Positions 8,594 to 17,166 of a stretch of 39,956 nucleotides of DNA are shown piece after piece; positions within the stretch are counted from its first letter, which is position 1, and each line of letters opens with the position of its first letter. The DNA lies in contig NZ_PNEC01000034.1 of NCBI RefSeq assembly GCF_005886345.1, positions 1-39,956 on the forward strand, given 5' to 3'. Source of the stretch: Pseudoalteromonas phenolica (lineage in GTDB: Bacteria; Pseudomonadota; Gammaproteobacteria; Enterobacterales; Alteromonadaceae). The translations under genes and the position numbers were made by a program. The notes under the pieces were generated by a model. That model was not told the DNA's origin and ran no database searches. It worked only from the letters and a program-made list of their open reading frames with translations.

Positions 8594-9610
8594 TTATTCA
8601 GTATGGATAAGCGATAAATTGACATAAGGATCCGTGATTCTTTTAAATACTAAACTTGCTCGATTAAGTGGAGGACGATTTTGTAGCTGTCTGAAATCGC
8701 TGAGTTCGATGTTGTTCTCAAACGGTTTGGCTATCTCGAAAGAAAACACATAAAAACCTTCTAAGCCCATTCTTAAATCACTAAAAACGTAGCTTTGCTC
8801 TTGTTGATAAACCCCATATAAGCCCTTGGTAAAGTTCTGTAGCAAAGCAATACGTTGGTCTTCTAAACCTGTAAGGATATGATTTTCAGTTTTGTAAAAA
8901 CGAATATCAATCTCATCAACGGAATCAAAGACTGATGCGTATATTTCGTAGTGCCCTTGTTCTGTGGTAGCCACGGCGCGCCAAAGCAAAGTATTAAATG
9001 GTGAAGGGGTGCTTTCGACTTGTTTAAAAGTAATGGCTTGCTTATCTAATGCCTCTAGTATTTTGCTGTCTATAAACCATTTGGCACTCAGGCTCCAAGT
9101 CAGATAGAGCGAGCTCACTACCAGTGCGGTAGTGTTAATTTTACTTGCATAGGGTTTTGTACGAGCAAAGCACAGAGAGACAAATGCAAACAGTAAAGGC
9201 AGGCTATACATGGGGTCGATGATAAACACACTGGAAATACCAAACGGGTAATTACTCACAGGCCAGAGTAATTGCGTGCCATATACGGTAAAGGTATCGA
9301 GCAGCGCATGGGTGCCCATGATTAAAAATATCGCAACAGACCAGCGTGTCAGCGACACAGATTTTGTCCAGTGCATTTTCGCAATGAGCCACGCTATGAG
9401 TGGACTCAACAGCAATTGAATAATTAAGGAGTGACTAAAACTGCGGTGATAAACAAAGTTTTCAACATCACCGCCGAAGTTTATCAACACATCTAAGTCG
9501 GGCAGAGTGCCAAATGCAGCACCAACAAGTAGCGACTTTCGGCCGAGTTTATTGCCTAAAGTGGCGTAGCCCACGGCACTGCCGAGTAAAATTTGCGTGA
9601 CTGAATCCAT
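8594..9610 (-). CDS. YdjM-like inner-membrane metal-dependent hydrolase (DUF457)
   Basis: A 338-residue membrane protein. The N-terminal half is the YdjM/DUF457 fold with conserved MDSVTQILLGSAVGYA, GTLPDLDVL, HRSFSHSL and THALLDTFTVYG, whose His and Asp residues are thought to bind a metal. About four hydrophobic segments occur between residues ~65 and 205. The C-terminal ~130 residues are a soluble, less conserved domain. In E. coli ydjM is a LexA-controlled gene of unknown reaction; no LexA box was recognised here. It lies 104 bp upstream of the glf unit on the same strand. Confidence 0.8.
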   Translation of the reverse strand: MDSVTQILLGSAVGYATLGNKLGRKSLLVGAAFGTLPDLDVLINFGGDVENFVYHRSFSHSLIIQLLLSPLIAWLIAKMHWTKSVSLTRWSVAIFLIMGTHALLDTFTVYGTQLLWPVSNYPFGISSVFIIDPMYSLPLLFAFVSLCFARTKPYASKINTTALVVSSLYLTWSLSAKWFIDSKILEALDKQAITFKQVESTPSPFNTLLWRAVATTEQGHYEIYASVFDSVDEIDIRFYKTENHILTGLEDQRIALLQNFTKGLYGVYQQEQSYVFSDLRMGLEGFYVFSFEIAKPFENNIELSDFRQLQNRPPLNRASLVFKRITDPYVNLSLIHTE

Positions 9611-9687
9611 TTTAAAAACCTAAAAGCGACATTAAGAAAGAGAGTAGTTATTTACTTATACCTTATTTTTGCGTCTTAAGTTCATGC

Positions 9688-10422
9688 TTAAAGTAAAAGC
9701 TGCTGCTTAAACTTAGCGGCTTGTCGTCGAGAGACTTCGAGCACAGCGCCGTCGTTAAGAGTTATTTGATAACCGCCTGATACCCACGGTTCAATATGAG
9801 TAATACAACTCAGTTGTACAATACAACTACGGCTGATCTTAAAGAAGTAATTACCATCAAGCTTATTCTCGATACTCGATAGAGACGCGCTATGCGTCAC
9901 TGCCTTACCATCATAATGAATACGGCTATAATTGCCCAAGGCTTCGATATAGCTGACGTCTTTTACCTGAATAAGGTGGCATTTTTCAGCGTCTTTAACA
10001 AATAATGACTGAGCCATATCTAGCGGTTTGGTTAAGTGGGAGGCCTCTTTATGACCTTCACTGTGCTGAGTAATGTTGAGTTTTGCGAGCGCTTTTTGTA
10101 ACCGGGTGTGCTTGATTGGTTTCAGTAAGTAATCAACCGTATTGTGTTCAAAAGCTTGGAGTGCGAACTGGTCAAATGCCGTGGTAAAAATCAGTTTGGG
10201 CACGACGCTGAGGGCCGATAAAATATCGAACGCAGTGCCGCCAGGCAGGTCGATATCCATAAACACCAAGTCAGGGTCGAGATGTTCAATGAGTGCTTTA
10301 GCTTCCTCAATGTCGGTGGCTTCTCCAAGTACATTGATGTCATCAAACTCGCCCAGTAATGCCTTAAGTTCAAACCGAGCAAGATCTGAATCTTCAACGA
10401 TTACGGTATTAATTTTCGGCAT
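9688..10422 (-). CDS. LytTR-family response regulator
   Basis: A 244-residue DNA-binding response regulator. The receiver domain (1-~120) has the acidic pair ED at 10-11, the phosphoacceptor Asp56 in LVFMDIDLPGG, and LLKPIKH with the conserved Lys. The C-terminal LytTR domain (~145-244) shows VSYIEALGNYSRIHY, FFKISRSCIVQL and VSRRQAAKFK. It acts with the LytS-type kinase encoded 12 nt upstream. A GAGGA Shine-Dalgarno sits in that short gap. Members of this class often control neighbouring transport or envelope genes; the divergent secreted hydrolase at 11721 is the nearest possible target. Confidence 0.93.
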   Translation of the reverse strand: MPKINTVIVEDSDLARFELKALLGEFDDINVLGEATDIEEAKALIEHLDPDLVFMDIDLPGGTAFDILSALSVVPKLIFTTAFDQFALQAFEHNTVDYLLKPIKHTRLQKALAKLNITQHSEGHKEASHLTKPLDMAQSLFVKDAEKCHLIQVKDVSYIEALGNYSRIHYDGKAVTHSASLSSIENKLDGNYFFKISRSCIVQLSCITHIEPWVSGGYQITLNDGAVLEVSRRQAAKFKQQLLL

Positions 10423-10434
10423 GGCTTGTCCTCA

Positions 10435-11490
10435 TTATTCTTTTGTGCCAAAGCACAACTTTGCTTGCACTTTGTCATCAGCTGTTTGCAGAGTAAATGT
10501 AATTTGTTGTGCGCTGAACATGGCGAGTCTGGCTTTTAAGTTTTCGATTCCCAAACCCGTACTTTGCTCATTTTGACTCAATATCTTGCCTGGATGCGTC
10601 AAAGAAATATGCCATTGCTTGCTATTGAGCGCGGCGACAGAAAGATGGAGTTCACCTGAGACTGCTTGTTTACCAAACGCATGTTTTATGGCGTTTTCAA
10701 CCAACAATTGCAATGCCATTTTTGGTATTGATTGAGTTAGGTAGCGCGGGTCGATGTCTTTTTTAAAAGTTAGGCGACGACCTAATTGCAGTTGGTGCAG
10801 TGCTACAAAGTCTTCAACAAACTCTAGCTCTTGCTCAAGTGTGACGGTACCTGCGTTTTGATCCGTTAGCTGATAACGCATTAAATCAGCAAATGCCATT
10901 AGCATATCGCGAGCTTTATTATTGTCTATCAGTACCATGGCACGAATGTTATTGATGGCGTTAAACATAAAATGTGGGCTAAGTTGATCGAGTAAAGCAT
11001 TAAACTGTGCTTCTTTGGCTTTCAATGCCATTACCTGGTTTTGTTGTTCGAGCATATACATGGTTGATTGGCGACTAATGGCCCAATATAAACAGCTCCA
11101 CATAAGTAAAATAACAAATAGTACAAGGGTAATACTGACACTGGGCTGGCTGGTATAAAGCACTGAAACGCCTCCAATGAGTCTATCTATACTTTGCCAT
11201 GCCAGCATATGTAATTGAGTTGCAGAGAATGCACCGGCAAAACTGAGCAAAAAAAGGCAAACTACCCAGAGAAATACAGATTTTGTTTTTAACATTATCC
11301 ATTGATAAAGCAGTCTCAATAAAAAGCTCATAAGTACGCCTAAAGTGGTCACACTGAGCCCAAAGGTCACCGAATATTTACTAATCAAGGGTGTATCACC
11401 AAACATGACAGTCATAACAAGCAACACTGGGGCCCAGCCAATTGCTTGTAATAAGAAAAATGAAAACCCAGACCTTTTAATTATTTTCAT
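10435..11490 (-). CDS. LytS/YehU-type sensor histidine kinase
   Basis: A protein of about 351 residues with four predicted transmembrane segments in the first ~160 residues, then a short coiled-coil (MYMLEQQNQVMALKAKEAQF). A His_kinase domain of the LytS type follows, with the phosphoacceptor His in LDQLSPHFMFNAINNI. The ATPase N-box is LLVENAIKHAFG and the G-box is TGLGIENLKARL. There is no extracytoplasmic domain of any size, so the signal is probably sensed in or at the membrane. A TTG at 11502 could be used instead of the ATG at 11490; neither has a clear Shine-Dalgarno. Partner: the LytTR regulator immediately downstream. Confidence 0.9.
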   Translation of the reverse strand: MKIIKRSGFSFFLLQAIGWAPVLLVMTVMFGDTPLISKYSVTFGLSVTTLGVLMSFLLRLLYQWIMLKTKSVFLWVVCLFLLSFAGAFSATQLHMLAWQSIDRLIGGVSVLYTSQPSVSITLVLFVILLMWSCLYWAISRQSTMYMLEQQNQVMALKAKEAQFNALLDQLSPHFMFNAINNIRAMVLIDNNKARDMLMAFADLMRYQLTDQNAGTVTLEQELEFVEDFVALHQLQLGRRLTFKKDIDPRYLTQSIPKMALQLLVENAIKHAFGKQAVSGELHLSVAALNSKQWHISLTHPGKILSQNEQSTGLGIENLKARLAMFSAQQITFTLQTADDKVQAKLCFGTKE

Positions 11491-11720
11491 TGGTTTAATC
11501 AAACTGAATAAGAGAATAAAAATAGTACGCCAATCTAATTCGGTTTGTTAGTAAAAAAGAGGTTAGGGTCACCATACATTTAAAAGGTGTGATTTCTGGT
11601 TGAGTGGTTATGTTTTTGGCGCTTGCCGCTCGCCCAGCTATACAGCCGCTCGACATGTTTTGCACACAAAGGTTGAGTCACCCCCTAAACTGATGCCATA
11701 GCCACATAGGAGTGACCAAT

Positions 11721-12953
11721 ATGACCAAAACAACACAACTTACCGCAGCTGCAATCGTATTAAGTAGTACATCTTTTTTCACTTTAGCTAAGAGTGAAGG
11801 CGAGCACGCCAGTGTGCACACAAGCCAGTTTAAAACGGTCAATGCAGAGCTTAACGAAGCACTTAACGCATGGCAGCAATCATTTAACCTGCCTTCTTTG
11901 GTGGTAGCTGTAAGGATTGAGGGGCAAACGGTATTTAATCAAGCTGTGGGTCTGGCAGATATTGAATCAGGCAGAGCAGCGACTATTCAAACGCCATACT
12001 CTGTCGGCAGTATTGCAAAATCTATGACCAGCTTAGCTATGGCTCGTTTAATTGAACAAAATAAGCTAGCACTGCATGCGCCCATTGATCAATATGGTTC
12101 GTATCAAAACGACTGGCAGGCGCTGACGAGTTACCAACTGGCGTCACACACAGCTGGTATTGTGCACTATAACAAAGCAAGAGTAGAGCGTGAGTTTGAG
12201 TCTGTCCGTGATCATTGGTTGCCACAGCAAGCGTTTGATGTCTTTGCACATGAGCCTCTGGCTTTTAAAGCCGGAAGTGACTTTCAATATAGCTCAAGTG
12301 GCTACATTTTATTGTCAGATGTACTGGCTAAAGCGGCAAATACCCCTTACTTACAACTCATGCGCCAAGAAGTGTTTGCGCCATTAAATATGCAACATAC
12401 CTTGTTTGATTCAAGTTTAGCAAATAGTGGAAAAGAAGCCGTTTATTATGCGCCAGTAAAACTTAATGAGCCTGACAATAATGTTCGTCAAAGAGACACA
12501 GCAAAGCGTGACCGCAGCTTTTTATTTGGTGGTGGTGGCTATCAATCTACCGCCAGCGACTTGGTGAATATGGCTTGGTATATGACACAAGATGACTATT
12601 TATCAGATGCCACAAGAGCGCTATTAACAACACCAGTGACTTTGCCTGATGGTAAAGCTAACCCGCAAAATTATGGGCTAGGCTGGCGTATTCATGACAT
12701 GGATGTGAGCCAGTATATACCCGGTAAGCCGCAGCAGATAATCAAAGGGGTGCATCATGGTGGAACTACAGCCAATGCTGCAAATGCCTATGTTTTAAGT
12801 TTCCCAGAGTTTGGGGCTAGCATTGCTTACACAACGAACAGTATTCCGAGCAGTGAAGATCCACAGGCAAACTTACAAGTACAAATGTGGTTGTGGCTAT
12901 ACCGTTATGTCGAGGCATTAAAATTGGTAAATGAAAACAAAAATGCGCTTTAA
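11721..12953 (+). CDS. Secreted serine beta-lactamase-like hydrolase (family S12)
   Basis: A protein of about 410 residues related to class C beta-lactamases, DD-peptidases and S12 esterases. The N-terminal signal peptide (MTKTTQLTAAAIVLSSTSFF) is followed by the domain. The catalytic SxxK is SIAK in VGSIAKSMTSLAM (~97-100). The second motif is YSS in FQYSSSGYILL, where YxN is usual, so Asn is replaced. The third motif is HGG in HHGGTTANAA. The start at ATG 11721 is chosen because AGGAG lies 8 nt upstream; the GTG at 11712 overlaps that site. Substrate is unknown: such proteins may act on peptidoglycan peptides, D-amino-acid peptides or esters. It is divergent from the LytS/LytTR pair. Confidence 0.85.
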   Translation: MTKTTQLTAAAIVLSSTSFFTLAKSEGEHASVHTSQFKTVNAELNEALNAWQQSFNLPSLVVAVRIEGQTVFNQAVGLADIESGRAATIQTPYSVGSIAKSMTSLAMARLIEQNKLALHAPIDQYGSYQNDWQALTSYQLASHTAGIVHYNKARVEREFESVRDHWLPQQAFDVFAHEPLAFKAGSDFQYSSSGYILLSDVLAKAANTPYLQLMRQEVFAPLNMQHTLFDSSLANSGKEAVYYAPVKLNEPDNNVRQRDTAKRDRSFLFGGGGYQSTASDLVNMAWYMTQDDYLSDATRALLTTPVTLPDGKANPQNYGLGWRIHDMDVSQYIPGKPQQIIKGVHHGGTTANAANAYVLSFPEFGASIAYTTNSIPSSEDPQANLQVQMWLWLYRYVEALKLVNENKNAL

Positions 12954-12963
12954 CAGCGCATTT
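12941..12963. terminator. Bidirectional terminator between convergent genes
   Basis: A 9-bp perfect stem AAATGCGCT/AGCGCATTT with loop TTAAC, followed by a T-run on the plus strand and, read from the other side, an A/T-rich tract. The stop codon of the serine hydrolase lies inside the loop. It serves both the plus-strand hydrolase and the minus-strand esterase ending at 12970. Confidence 0.85.
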
Positions 12964-12969
12964 TTTCTT

Positions 12970-14214
12970 TTAAAGCTTCAATGCTTCTTTGAACTGCGCA
13001 ATAGAGGGGTGTTGTCTTTTTGTTGCGATCTGCAGTCCTTTTTCGAGAATTTTTTTGCGCTGTGTTGGTTTGTTTTGTGCTAAGTAAATATCAGACAAAA
13101 TTAAGTGTGCGCCCATATGCTGAGGCATGTACTTAAGTAAGCGTGAAATCACTTGTTCGGCTTCGTCGGTTCGCTCTTCGCGTAACAGATATTGGCCAAT
13201 ACTGCGTAAGCTGTTTACGCTGTTCCAACGTTCAGGGGTTGGCAGCACTGGAAAAGAGTAGCTTTTACTTAGATCTTGATAGTACTGCTCTATGTTCTCA
13301 AGCGCATTGCCTGGTTGAGTGACAAGCGACCTATATTTTGGGGCCCACAAGGCTTCTGGGTATTGGGTTTCAAAACTACTGAGGAGTGTTTTTATTAATG
13401 CGTCATAGTGGCGCTCGTTTTTGTATGCATGGATATAGAGCGCGTGGTTTTGCTGCGCTTTAAAAGCAACGGTGTGTTTTAGTTTATTTAAGTTATTATC
13501 GTAGCGTTTATCAGAGATCAGGTCGTCATCGGCTTCACCAAATACCACAATGCCTTTTTCTTTACCGCGTGTAGCGACCGCTTCTGCAACTTCATCGATT
13601 AATGTTTTGGCATTGGGTAAGTCTAATCGCATGCCAATCATGTCAGCCGTAGCATGAAAGATATAGTCATTAAACACATCATCTCGGCGAGTAAGCGCAT
13701 ATAGCCCAAATACGGCATTGGCAGAAACACTGACTAGGCTAGTATGTTTGGCACCGCGATAGTGTGTTTGCAAATAGGGAATGAGCTCTTGCGAAAGGAA
13801 ATCTAGGTATTGCTTTGGATCACCTTTGCCTTTGCGTACCACGTCGACAGGCCACATGGCTTGTGTATCAAAAGCCGGAAAGTCTCCGCCTTGGTTTAAA
13901 CTCACTACAATGCTGTCTGGCATGCGATTTACACTACTTAAGTGCTTAACTAACCCTGTTGTCATATGAAAAAACTGATGACCGTGAGAGCCATTTAAGA
14001 AAATGATGGGGTAGCGAAAGTCATCACTGTGATGCTCATACATCTCTGGTAGATAGAGATTCATACTGATCTCTCTATCTAGTATTTTAGAGTCAAACTG
14101 TATGGTGTTTGCAATATGTATTGGCAGCTCAGAAGTGATGCGCGCTTGTGCATGATGCATTGTGCCGACGAATACAGTCATGATGAGTAGTTTTAAGAGG
14201 TCAAATATTTTCAT
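12970..14214 (-). CDS. Secreted esterase-like alpha/beta hydrolase with C-terminal TPR
   Basis: A 414-residue exported protein. The N-terminal signal peptide runs to about residue 24 (ending HAQA). Residues ~30-280 look like the esterase D/IroE-type putative esterase fold (YPIIFLNGSHGHQFF, MPDSIVVSLNQGG, SQELIPYLQTHYRG). The nucleophile elbow is degenerate: SVSANA where GxSxG is usual, keeping Ser but losing both glycines. A candidate catalytic His is in NERHYDALI. Residues ~320-410 are TPR-like helices. It forms a pair with the related upstream gene, 18 nt away. Whether it is an active esterase is uncertain. Confidence 0.75.
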   Translation of the reverse strand: MKIFDLLKLLIMTVFVGTMHHAQARITSELPIHIANTIQFDSKILDREISMNLYLPEMYEHHSDDFRYPIIFLNGSHGHQFFHMTTGLVKHLSSVNRMPDSIVVSLNQGGDFPAFDTQAMWPVDVVRKGKGDPKQYLDFLSQELIPYLQTHYRGAKHTSLVSVSANAVFGLYALTRRDDVFNDYIFHATADMIGMRLDLPNAKTLIDEVAEAVATRGKEKGIVVFGEADDDLISDKRYDNNLNKLKHTVAFKAQQNHALYIHAYKNERHYDALIKTLLSSFETQYPEALWAPKYRSLVTQPGNALENIEQYYQDLSKSYSFPVLPTPERWNSVNSLRSIGQYLLREERTDEAEQVISRLLKYMPQHMGAHLILSDIYLAQNKPTQRKKILEKGLQIATKRQHPSIAQFKEALKL

Positions 14215-14232
14215 AGTATGTCCTTAGTATAA

Positions 14233-15564
14233 TTAAAGTGCCTTGAGATGTGATTGAGCTTGTTCACTGAGTGAGGTGTTATCCTGTTGCTTATACAAGT
14301 CACTTAACTGTTGCCAAGCTGTTTTATTGGATGGGGTTTGTTCGGTTATACGTTGTAATATCGCAATACTTAGCTTGGGGTAATCTTGGTTATGCTTGCT
14401 GGTAAAAGCTAACATCAGTTGCTGATCGGGCTCTGAAAATGTGCTGGCAGCTTGCTTTAATGCTTGTAGCGCATGCTTATGTTCAGCTGGGTTTGCTTGT
14501 TTTTTTGCAAGTACTGCAAGCTTGTGCCATGCAAACAAAGAGTGTGGATAAAGTTTGGCTAATTGCTGCCAAGTAGTGCGCGCAAGTTCGAGTTTATTTT
14601 GTGCTAAATATCGGTCTCCCCAGCGGTTAATAAAATAATGTTTAAAGCGCGGTGAGGCGTCTTGCCACAATGAAAAAGCGAGCTCTAACTGCGCAGACTC
14701 CATTTTGTTTTGTGCCATAGCACTGTAAAAGCTTTGCAGGTCTTGCTCGTTACTTGTTTGCTGATACTTTTTTCGAATGGCGATGTATCGCTCAGTCAGT
14801 TGGGCTTTATTGAGATCAAACTGATTTAAATAATCTGTGGCTGCGTAGTCGGGGTAAGCGCTTCGCAATGCCTCTGCGATGGCGATGGGCACAACCGATT
14901 GGTGATTTTGGTTAGCAATATGGCGCTGATTGAAAGCGGCGGTATTTTGTGTGACTTTATTGAGTAGTTGCGTATCACTTTGATGCCCGACTTCTTGTAG
15001 TAAAGTAACGAACCCTTGGTTGTCATCAAGTTGTGAAATTTGAGTGGCGGTTTGCTGTATATAGTCCACATTGGGGAATACCACAGAGAGTGCATGAAGG
15101 TGGGTAAAGTGCTGCTGTAATTGCGGGCTTTGATTAAGCAGGTAAGCTGCGCCATAGGAGTGCGCAAAAAGATGGCTTTGCTCGGTGAGGTATTTGTTTT
15201 GTACGAACTGGGTGAGTTCTTCTGAGATAAATTTTGACAGCGCCTCAGTTTGGCTGAATAAGGTTGAGTACCAACTGGGGTTATTAATAAATACCACAAT
15301 CGTTGTGGGGATCTGTTGATAGCCTTCAAGTTGGCGAATACGGTGTAAAACGTCTCCTTTAAAATCACCAGCATAAAAACCATGGGTATTCAGTACATAA
15401 ACTACAGAGTAAGGCTTCTTGTTGTTGTACTTATCGGGTAGATGCACCGAGATGCTTTGTACTTTAGCGAGTGCTTGAGATTGAATCTGGTAATCATGTG
15501 ATGTGTTGGCATAACCGCTCAGTGCAGTTAACAAACTAAATAAGATCAGTAGGGGTTTTAACAT
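14233..15564 (-). CDS. Secreted esterase-like alpha/beta hydrolase with C-terminal TPR
   Basis: A 443-residue exported protein, paralogous in layout to the next gene. Its signal peptide is MLKPLLILFSLLTALSGYA. The hydrolase part has VVYVLNTHGFY, TTIVVFINNP, EELTQFVQNKYL and an elbow AHSYGAA (Ala replaces the first Gly). A candidate His is in NHQSVVPIA. The C-terminal ~180 residues form several TPR-like repeats (LARTTWQQLAKLYPHSLFAW and similar). AAGGAG precedes the start. The promoter region upstream carries the 49-bp block with 11-bp repeats (15615-15663), so the pair is probably controlled by the membrane regulator at 17167. Confidence 0.75.
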   Translation of the reverse strand: MLKPLLILFSLLTALSGYANTSHDYQIQSQALAKVQSISVHLPDKYNNKKPYSVVYVLNTHGFYAGDFKGDVLHRIRQLEGYQQIPTTIVVFINNPSWYSTLFSQTEALSKFISEELTQFVQNKYLTEQSHLFAHSYGAAYLLNQSPQLQQHFTHLHALSVVFPNVDYIQQTATQISQLDDNQGFVTLLQEVGHQSDTQLLNKVTQNTAAFNQRHIANQNHQSVVPIAIAEALRSAYPDYAATDYLNQFDLNKAQLTERYIAIRKKYQQTSNEQDLQSFYSAMAQNKMESAQLELAFSLWQDASPRFKHYFINRWGDRYLAQNKLELARTTWQQLAKLYPHSLFAWHKLAVLAKKQANPAEHKHALQALKQAASTFSEPDQQLMLAFTSKHNQDYPKLSIAILQRITEQTPSNKTAWQQLSDLYKQQDNTSLSEQAQSHLKAL

Positions 15565-15614
15565 GACGCTTTGCTCCTTCGAATGATGAGCTCTACAGTA
15601 AACAAAGCGTACTA

Positions 15615-15663
15615 AAAGACTGGGTGAAAAGCTGATTTATGACTGATTTCTAACTGATCAGGG
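15615..15663 (-). promoter_or_regulatory. Conserved 49-bp block with three 11-bp direct repeats, copy 1
   Basis: CTGAT begins at 15632, 15643 and 15654, exactly 11 bp apart (CTGATTTATGA, CTGATTTCTAA, CTGATCAGG). The block is identical at 44 of 49 positions to 17053-17101 and lies ~50 bp upstream of the first esterase start. Direct repeats at 11-bp spacing are the usual target of PhoB/OmpR-type winged-helix regulators. Here the likely binder is the product of 17167-19248. Confidence 0.7.
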
Positions 15664-15712
15664 TTTTGCTTATCATTTAAAATCAGTGTTTTATTTTTTG
15701 TGTAGAGGGTAA

Positions 15713-15744
15713 TAACACAGCGTTAATCATAAAACGCTGTGTTA
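15713..15744. terminator. Perfect 12-bp inverted repeat after the MBL-fold gene
   Basis: TAACACAGCGTT and AACGCTGTGTTA around an 8-nt loop, ~85 nt past the stop of the minus-strand MBL-fold gene. There is no T-tract, so it may act as an RNA 3'-end hairpin, a Rho-assisted terminator or a protein-binding palindrome. Confidence 0.4.
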
Positions 15745-15828
15745 CATACTGGGCCGTGATTTGGATAAATGGCTTAACCCAAATAGAGGCTATCGTTTTG
15801 TTCTATAGGCTTTGAGGTGTGCTCATGC

Positions 15829-16995
15829 TTATAGTTTGGTCCACACGTAAGCGCCCATATATTTCTTTTTCCAGTTGTCATCTAAACTCAGTCTAAGGTG
15901 AGTTATTTCCTCATCACTGTTTCTTTTTATGAGTAGCTTGTCATCTCTCTCAGATGATGTGACCAGTAAGGTGTCTTCTTGGGTCCACTTAAGCGGTAAC
16001 ATGTAATGATTGATGCTGCGAGCGATAAAATCATCACCTTCTTTGATAATTTCAAAAATCTTGCCATTATCTGACACGTATTGGCCAAGTAGCGCGTTCT
16101 TATCTTTATTTGTTGCGTCAAAACGAGGGATTGCATGAAAGTTGACCGCAGGTCTGACTCTATGAACGAACCATTGGTGATATTTTCTTTTAGGGTAATA
16201 AGTCTCAAAAAAAGTCGTTATGTCTTGATGCGTTGCAATTTGTTCAGGTGATAAGCCCTTTTTTGTGTGTTTTTGAATTAACGACTTAAATAACTGGGAG
16301 CTGCTTATTTGGCGCTTAATATCTGACACATCCGCAAATAGCTTTTCTTTAAGCACCACGCCAGAAACGATAAGGGTATTTTCATCTGCAATTGCCAGTG
16401 CTTGTTTTAAACCGTTGATGTGTCCATCTATACCTTTAGGCCCAAATACAGTGAGCCAATCACTGCGGTAGCTATCAGCCATAAATAACACATTTGCTTC
16501 TTTCAAATGGATATTGATTTGCCCAAATGAATGACCCTGACTGTGATATGCAGTAATGGTTTGCCCGCCGAACTGCATCGTAAAGCCATCATCAATCAAT
16601 TTTTGTGTAAACACATCGCTGTATTTTAAGGCTTTGTGCGAAATGATCTGTGCCCCTTTTGCAGCGAAATAGGCATTAAGTTCGGTGTTATTGCCGTCGT
16701 AATTATTATTGAGTACATACTTAACTGGTAAGTCAGAGATTTTTTTTAATTCGGCGACAAAGTTACTCACATCCCACGCAACCATGCTATTAATGAGTAA
16801 TAGGCCTTCTTTGCCTTTGATGACCCCAAAGCTAATATTTGTCTCCCCAATATTGGCCATATCATTAAAGTGTTTTGTCACTATGTGTACTTTTTCGGTG
16901 AGTTTTTTATGTGAATAACTCGACTGGCTTGCGTTGCTTATGTTTGCCAATAGGGCGCAAAATAATAGTATTGAAATTTTTAAATAGAGCTTCAC
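15829..16995 (-). CDS. Secreted metallo-beta-lactamase-fold protein lacking metal ligands
   Basis: A 388-residue protein with a signal peptide (residues 1-~22) and an MBL fold resembling periplasmic subclass B3-like or quinoprotein-relay-type hydrolases. The fold is shown by FGVIKGKEGLLLINS, VKYVLNNNYDGNNTELNAYF, GQTITAYHSQGHSFGQINIHL and VLFMADS. The canonical HxHxDH site is replaced by NNNYDGNN (residues 96-103), and the later PGH motif is SGVV. Only His155 and Asp174 of the usual set remain. The C-terminal ~110 residues are an extra beta-rich domain. The GTG start has AAGG 8 nt upstream. The 49-bp block 17053-17101 precedes it. A binding or regulatory role instead of hydrolysis is inferred. 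Confidence 0.75.
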   Translation of the reverse strand: MKLYLKISILLFCALLANISNASQSSYSHKKLTEKVHIVTKHFNDMANIGETNISFGVIKGKEGLLLINSMVAWDVSNFVAELKKISDLPVKYVLNNNYDGNNTELNAYFAAKGAQIISHKALKYSDVFTQKLIDDGFTMQFGGQTITAYHSQGHSFGQINIHLKEANVLFMADSYRSDWLTVFGPKGIDGHINGLKQALAIADENTLIVSGVVLKEKLFADVSDIKRQISSSQLFKSLIQKHTKKGLSPEQIATHQDITTFFETYYPKRKYHQWFVHRVRPAVNFHAIPRFDATNKDKNALLGQYVSDNGKIFEIIKEGDDFIARSINHYMLPLKWTQEDTLLVTSSERDDKLLIKRNSDEEITHLRLSLDDNWKKKYMGAYVWTKL

Positions 16996-17052
16996 TTTCA
17001 GTGCCTTACTTTTTGTTTTAGTGTTTTAGTTGAAATTAGCAAGGTGAGGCAT

Positions 17053-17101
17053 AAAGACTGGGTGAAAAGCTGATTTATCACTGATTTTTGTCTGAGCAGG
17101 G
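17053..17101 (-). promoter_or_regulatory. Conserved 49-bp block with three 11-bp direct repeats, copy 2
   Basis: CTGA begins at 17070, 17081 and 17092, exactly 11 bp apart, and a weaker CTGGT follows at 17103. The block matches 15615-15663 at 44 of 49 positions, in the same orientation relative to the downstream minus-strand gene (57 bp from the start at 16995). It is also ~65 bp upstream of the plus-strand regulator at 17167, so autoregulation is possible. Confidence 0.7.
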
Positions 17102-17166
17102 ACTGGTTAATCTGCTGTAAATCAGCTATTTTCCAATTCATAGCAGCAAGGCAGCAGTACATAACC

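Noticed and set aside
10142..10576. 144-codon plus-strand frame across the LytTR/LytS junction
   Set aside because: It lies antisense to two conserved genes, has a Ser-rich translation and no ribosome site.
11503..11711. LytTR direct-repeat sites between the LytS kinase and the serine hydrolase
   Set aside because: GGTT-containing repeats exist, but spacing and sequence do not make a convincing pair.
14826..15383. Long open frame (185 codons) on the minus strand inside the esterase gene
   Set aside because: It is another frame of a well-supported gene with a signal peptide and conserved motifs. Its translation has a basic, Ser/Thr-rich composition with no domain and no ribosome site.
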